Shown: positions 62,681 to 64,000 of the stretch, in pieces
Numbering within the stretch: the first letter of the stretch is position 1
How the letters are laid out: each line of letters starts with the position of its first letter
From: Phenylobacterium kunshanense
GTDB lineage: Bacteria > Pseudomonadota > Alphaproteobacteria > Caulobacterales > Caulobacteraceae
Assembly: GCF_003254525.1 (NCBI RefSeq)
Contig: NZ_QFYS01000008.1
Location: 62,001-126,000 of the forward strand
DNA length: 64,000 nucleotides
Reading direction: 5' to 3'
Notes under the pieces: model-generated
Databases searched by the model: none
The model's input: the letters and a program-made list of their open reading frames with translations, nothing else
Told to the model about the DNA's origin: nothing
Position numbers and translations under genes: made by a program

Positions 62681-62983
62681 ATGCGCAACCGACTCATCGC
62701 CGCCCTGGTGTTCGGCTGTTCGAGCCTCGCGCTCGTGGCCGCGCCCGCTCCTGCCGAGGCCAAGCGCGTGCTGGTCTGCAAGACCGTGAACGTGAAGAAG
62801 AAGGCCAATACCGGCACGGTCATCGGCGCCGTGGCCGGCGGCGTCCTCGGCAACCAGATCGCCGGGAACGGCGCCCGCACCGAGGGTACGCTGCTGGGCG
62901 CTGGCGTCGGCGCGGTCGCCGGCCACGAGATCGCCAAGAGCAACGCGAAGAAGAAGCGGCGCTGCCACTACGAGTACCGCTGA
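62681..62983 (+). CDS. glycine-zipper exported protein
   Basis: 100 residues. Signal peptide to about residue 27 (AEA). Then a Lys-rich stretch (VNVKKKANTG) and a glycine-zipper 2TM-type segment GTVIGAVAGGVLGNQIAG, repeated as GTLLGAGVGAVAGHEIAK, ending KKKRRCHYEYR. Such proteins are thought to insert in the outer membrane or periplasm and affect envelope stability. Divergent from the MFS gene, with 131 bases between. Confidence 0.8.
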   Translation: MRNRLIAALVFGCSSLALVAAPAPAEAKRVLVCKTVNVKKKANTGTVIGAVAGGVLGNQIAGNGARTEGTLLGAGVGAVAGHEIAKSNAKKKRRCHYEYR

Positions 62984-62995
62984 GGCCTCCCCGCC

Positions 62996-63268
62996 TCAGT
63001 GGATGCGGAACTCCGCGCCGATCGCCTTCAGATCCGCGGGCTTGATCAGGCGGTTGTGGCCCACCGTGACCTTGAAGAGCGGTCCGTCGAGGGTCCGCGC
63101 CCAGAAGTCGAGGAACTTCCGCAGGGTCGGGAACTCGGGAAAGAGGTCGTAGTCCTGCCAGATATAGCTCTGCAGCAGGGCCGGATGATCAGGCATGCGA
63201 TAGAGGATTTCGGCCGTGGTCAGGCCGTAGCCCTGGAGCTGTTTGCGGAATTCGGGCGACACTTTCAT
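62996..63268 (-). CDS. usg: Usg-family protein
   Basis: 90 residues from ATG at 63268. The conserved Usg pattern is GYGLTTAEILYRMPDHPALLQSYIWQDYDLFPEFP. In several alphaproteobacteria usg lies beside trpF; here it does not. No catalytic motif is known and the function is unsettled. The upstream 140 bases (63269-63409) hold no other gene; an A/T-rich run near 63345-63380 probably holds its promoter. Confidence 0.85.
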   Translation of the reverse strand: MKVSPEFRKQLQGYGLTTAEILYRMPDHPALLQSYIWQDYDLFPEFPTLRKFLDFWARTLDGPLFKVTVGHNRLIKPADLKAIGAEFRIH

Positions 63269-63409
63269 CAACGACCTCGCGAACGTAGAACCGCCGCGCG
63301 GTCGCAACCGAGCGGCCGCGCTGGACTCCAGTTCGGCCGAGTCGGAATGAAAGTTCTATGAATTCCTTATGTTAGCACTCGCCAGTCGGCGCTGCTGCCA
63401 CGAGGAGGC

Positions 63410-63976
63410 CTAGCCGAACAGGTCCGGCCGCCGCACTCGCAACGCCAGGATCAGCGCCAGGGACTTCAGGTCTTCGATCCGCCGCTGCTCGACCCAGGTC
63501 CAGAGAAGGGCGAGCGGAACCTCCTCGACGGTGATGAGCTCGCGCTCCGTGTCGACCCCGCCGCCGGCCCCGATGCGATCCTCCGCGGAGTAGGTCGCCA
63601 GGAAGAGGTCCACGCGCTCGCTGGACACGCCCGGGCAGGAGAAGGGCGAGCCGATCGGATCCAGGCGCGACAATGGGACGCCGCATTCCTCCATCGCTTC
63701 CCGGATCGCCGTCTCCTCGGCGTCTTCGTTGTCGACCATGCCCGCCGGCGCCTCGAGCAGCTCGGGCGGACCGCCCGCCCAGATCACGGGAGCGCGGGGC
63801 AGGTTGACCATCAGCGCCGTCCGGCGTTCGGGATCGTAGGGCAGCACGCAGGCCGCCCGGCCGTGATGCTCGATCTCGCGGGTGAAGGTCTGGCCATCCC
63901 CCGCACTCAGCGTGGCGACCATCAGGGTCGTGTAGCCCTGGTAGACCGTCTCGACCTTGCGGAGCTCCGCCGGCAT
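63410..63976 (-). CDS. Nudix hydrolase, ADP-ribose pyrophosphatase-like
   Basis: 188 residues. The Nudix box G-x5-E-x7-R-E-x2-E-E-x-G is seen in GMVDNEDAEETAIREAMEECGV near residues 79-100; downstream GSPFSCPGVSSERVDLFLATY fits the ADP-ribose/sugar-nucleotide group. It likely hydrolyses ADP-ribose to AMP and ribose 5-phosphate. Ends in a helix with RIEDLKSLALILAL. Confidence 0.9.
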   Translation of the reverse strand: MPAELRKVETVYQGYTTLMVATLSAGDGQTFTREIEHHGRAACVLPYDPERRTALMVNLPRAPVIWAGGPPELLEAPAGMVDNEDAEETAIREAMEECGVPLSRLDPIGSPFSCPGVSSERVDLFLATYSAEDRIGAGGGVDTERELITVEEVPLALLWTWVEQRRIEDLKSLALILALRVRRPDLFG

Positions 63977-64000
63977 GGCCGCCTCAGCCTTCGGCCTTGC

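Noticed and set aside
63375..63402. TTAGCACTC, half of a CIRCE (HrcA) element
   Set aside because: The second arm at the required 9-base spacing matches at only 4 of 9 positions by eye, and no heat-shock gene follows.
63984..64000. Possible 3' end (codons reading K-A-E-G-stop on the minus strand) of a gene upstream of the Nudix gene
   Set aside because: Only four codons are inside the window, too few to support a gene call.

Overview
The window reads as a chromosomal segment of a GC-rich alphaproteobacterium, most likely of the order Caulobacterales and resembling Phenylobacterium or Caulobacter. This is inferred from the strong G/C bias at third codon positions, the hemC-hemD-mic60-hemY gene order, an usg gene, hemolysin-type calcium-binding (RTX) proteins and many acyl-CoA genes. 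There is no rRNA, CRISPR array or recognisable transposase. Genes are tightly packed and no stretch over 300 bases lacks a gene.

Left edge (1-5165): a restriction-like pair on the minus strand, an SNF2 helicase with an N-terminal PLD nuclease domain followed by an N6-adenine DNA methylase cut by the window edge, then a small orphan gene. They lie directly beyond the 3' end of a tRNA-Thr gene, as in a genomic island. Core block (5217-17794): glycosyltransferase, hemY-like, mic60 homolog, hemD and hemC on the minus strand, divergent from tsaD-gpsA-yciI-Rieske on the plus strand. A creatininase-family amidase, a lipoprotein, an acetyl-CoA synthetase with a tandemly duplicated C-terminal domain and an Rsm22-type methyltransferase follow.

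17791-28667: a divergent LysR/glutathione transferase pair, a two-domain M16 peptidase, an Hsp70-like protein, malic enzyme, a small exported protein and an FMN reductase-ribBX pair in which the RibA-like domain has lost its zinc cysteines. 28806-34783: acyl-CoA metabolism (acyl-CoA ligase, acyl-CoA dehydrogenase, crotonase, serine hydrolase) with a Phd/VapC toxin-antitoxin pair. 34740-41423: MATE exporter, dTDP-rhamnose reductase, GFA protein, then the minus-strand run dapF-signal peptidase-mtaB-GFA, with a PadR regulator upstream.

41528-49071: OxyR, a serine hydrolase, a MocR-type regulator divergent from a small membrane protein and a PNPOx-fold protein (with an inverted repeat spanning the MocR start), an SRPBCC protein, murI, a degenerate nuclease-like protein and ogt. 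49082-56690: two RTX proteins, a thiolase-like/DUF35 pair, an alpha/beta hydrolase, a LuxR-type regulator and a thioesterase.

56802-58741: a tRNA-Ser gene followed by a 1.85-kb islet carrying a candidate HNH-like toxin and a SUKH immunity gene, closed by an exact 16-bp copy of the tRNA 3' end. This is the clearest accessory cargo in the window. 58787-63976: amidohydrolase and MarR regulator around a perfect palindrome, a secreted protein, an AAHS-type transporter, a glycine-zipper protein, Usg and a Nudix hydrolase.

Positions were read by eye. Homology calls rest on motif recognition and no database was searched.
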